From contig JAPPOW010000198.1 in assembly GCA_028817775.1 (NCBI GenBank), positions 3,018 through 9,635 on the forward strand: a stretch of 6,618 bases of DNA. The letters are read 5' to 3'. The notes beneath the pieces were generated by a model that saw only the letters and a list, made by a program, of their open reading frames with translations, made no database searches and was not told the origin of the DNA. Positions 5,769-6,618 of this stretch are shown in pieces. Position numbers and translations under genes: made by a program. The stretch's first letter is position 1; each line of letters opens with the position of its first letter. This DNA is from Candidatus Melainabacteria bacterium (GTDB lineage: Bacteria; Cyanobacteriota; Vampirovibrionia; LMEP-6097).

Positions 5769-5836
5769 AGAAGCTGAGAATGTACCAAAGTACTAAACCC
5801 TTTGAACCTGACTGGTTAGTACCAGCGTAGGGAGGT
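5753..5836 (+). ncRNA. TPP riboswitch (THI element)
   Basis: The conserved thiamine-pyrophosphate aptamer core is plain: GGGGAGC (5754-5760), GCTGAGA (5773-5779), ACCCTTTGAACCTG (5797-5810) and TACCAGCGTAGGGA (5820-5833). CTGG/CCAG form the P5 stem, CCT/AGG pair in P4, and GGGG faces CCCT for P2. GTAC-CAAA-GTAC (5782-5793) forms the optional extra stem. P1 and P3 pairing is poor. The element starts in the final cmk codons. Its 3' end contains GGGAGG (5830-5835), the Shine-Dalgarno of the next gene five bases before its ATG. TPP binding should therefore hide the ribosome site directly and lower translation, with no room for a separate expression platform. That mechanism is inferred from layout. 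Confidence 0.93.
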
Positions 5837-5840
5837 CAAA

Positions 5841-6188
5841 ATGATTAGATTAATTTCGAATATATACTCACGTTTGTTTTCAAGCAAAGAACAAAGCGAG
5901 CCTGATTTAGAAGTAGTAGCTAATATAGCAATCACACCACTAGGACAAGGCGAGTCGATGTCAAACTCGGTAAGGACTTGCCGCAAAATATTGAACAAGT
6001 TTCATTTGGATCCTCATGACCATGCACTAGGCACCAATGTCCATGGTCCGATGTCCAAAATTGAAACTGCTATCCGTGAGTGTCATCAAGCTTTGCATAA
6101 ACAAGGCGTACAGAGAATTCAAACTGAAATCACGCTTAACTCAAGGAAGGACAAGAAACAAAATATTGATACAATGATGGCAGCTTAA
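5841..6188 (+). CDS. Thiamine-binding protein, MTH1187/DUF77 family
   Basis: The 115-residue protein has a family-typical ferredoxin-like core from about residue 24: VVANIAITPLGQGESMSNSV, ALGTNVHGPMSKI (62-74), HKQGVQRIQTEITLNSRKDK (86-105) and a final helix. Members of this group (TIGR00106, related to the YkoF domain) are reported to bind thiamine or its precursors and act in salvage or transport; the exact job is poorly known. The TPP riboswitch just upstream independently supports a thiamine role. The first 22 residues (MIRLISNIYSRLFSSKEQSE) extend the usual start and could form a short amphipathic helix. The start is set by GGGAGG five bases upstream; no later start has a comparable site. 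No thiamine transporter or biosynthetic gene accompanies it here, and it probably sits at the end of the leuA-cmk transcript. Confidence 0.88.
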   Translation: MIRLISNIYSRLFSSKEQSEPDLEVVANIAITPLGQGESMSNSVRTCRKILNKFHLDPHDHALGTNVHGPMSKIETAIRECHQALHKQGVQRIQTEITLNSRKDKKQNIDTMMAA

Positions 6189-6288
6189 ATTAACCCAAAC
6201 TCATTTTACTGCCTGCCTTAATATAGCAATACAGATATTTTCAGCTAATTTTCTGCCCTTAATAAGCATTAAATTAAACAGGCTTAAT

Positions 6289-6618
6289 TTAAAAGCTTTC
6301 TAGATCTAGACCAAGGCTCTCATCTTGTTCATCAATCAGCGCATCCAAGTCTAGTAACTGGTCTGGGTTGATATCAGCCTGCTCAGATAGTTCTTCAATA
6401 TCAATTGGGACTTCAGGTTTTAACACTGCTTCAACTGGAGCTGGGATCAATTCTTGATCTTTAAACTTCTCTATTGGTTCAGAGTAGAGTTGTGCTAGCA
6501 ATTCAACAGGCACACCAGAATCAACAGTATATAAATCAGGGTGCAAAAACAATTTTTTACCTAGCACCGCCAGTAGTAGTTTAGAGCTATGGATCAACAT
6601 CCGTCCATAGTATTGCTT
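6289..6618 (-). CDS. C-terminal part of an unrecognised protein (start beyond the right edge)
   Basis: Only the C-terminal 109 residues are visible. The frame is open from the edge (KQYYGRMLIHSSKLLLAVLG), so the ATG at 6600 is probably internal rather than the start. A hydrophobic stretch (MLIHSSKLLLAVLGKKLFL) leads into a proline-containing linker (EPIEKFKDQELIPAPVEAVLKPEVP). The last 45 residues are a strongly acidic, probably disordered tail (EELSEQADINPDQLLDLDAL, ending GLDLESF). I recognise no family and give no function. It is convergent with the thiamine-binding gene, separated by 100 bases. Confidence 0.6.
   Translation of the reverse strand, partial: KQYYGRMLIHSSKLLLAVLGKKLFLHPDLYTVDSGVPVELLAQLYSEPIEKFKDQELIPAPVEAVLKPEVPIDIEELSEQADINPDQLLDLDALIDEQDESLGLDLESF

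Noticed and set aside
6271..6290. AAATTAA-ACAGGC-TTAATTT hairpin between the two convergent genes as a terminator
   Set aside because: The stem is made only of A-T pairs and no clean T run follows on either strand. The rest of the 100-base gap shows nothing else I can support.

Overview
The window looks like chromosomal DNA of an AT-rich, Gram-negative (diderm) bacterium. An Omp85/BamA-type outer-membrane assembly protein with three POTRA repeats shows the outer membrane. The three-POTRA layout is typical of the cyanobacterial lineage, so a non-photosynthetic relative such as Melainabacteria is a reasonable guess, but nothing here proves it. The other recognisable genes are housekeeping: 2-isopropylmalate synthase (leuA), cytidylate kinase (cmk) and a thiamine-binding protein.

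Left part (1-1340), minus strand: a glycine-zipper small protein cut by the window edge, preceded by a 92-residue helical protein 15 nt upstream, and before that a 116-residue winged-helix DNA-binding protein. I do not recognise the first two. Two short elements with terminal inverted repeats (697-820 and 1188-1333) flank the winged-helix gene almost exactly. The second also fills the gap down to the bamA stop.

Middle (1341-3506): a large BamA-like gene on the minus strand, diverging from leuA. The divergent intergenic region carries a dense array of about six short palindromes (3330-3441) at roughly 20-bp spacing, bounded by an 18-bp perfect inverted repeat.

Right part (3507-6188), plus strand: leuA and cmk are fused end to start (TAAATG). 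A TPP riboswitch begins inside the last codons of cmk and controls a thiamine-binding (MTH1187/DUF77) gene whose Shine-Dalgarno lies in the aptamer. cmk also carries an in-frame palindromic repeat coding for RHCEELNATKQS-like residues, like the Rickettsia palindromic elements. A convergent, unrecognised gene with an acidic tail enters from the right edge.

Two themes stand out. Four different compact, hairpin-rich repeat elements lie in 6.6 kb, one of them inside an essential gene. Four genes have a -10-like box 6-10 nt before the start codon and no Shine-Dalgarno, suggesting leaderless transcripts.
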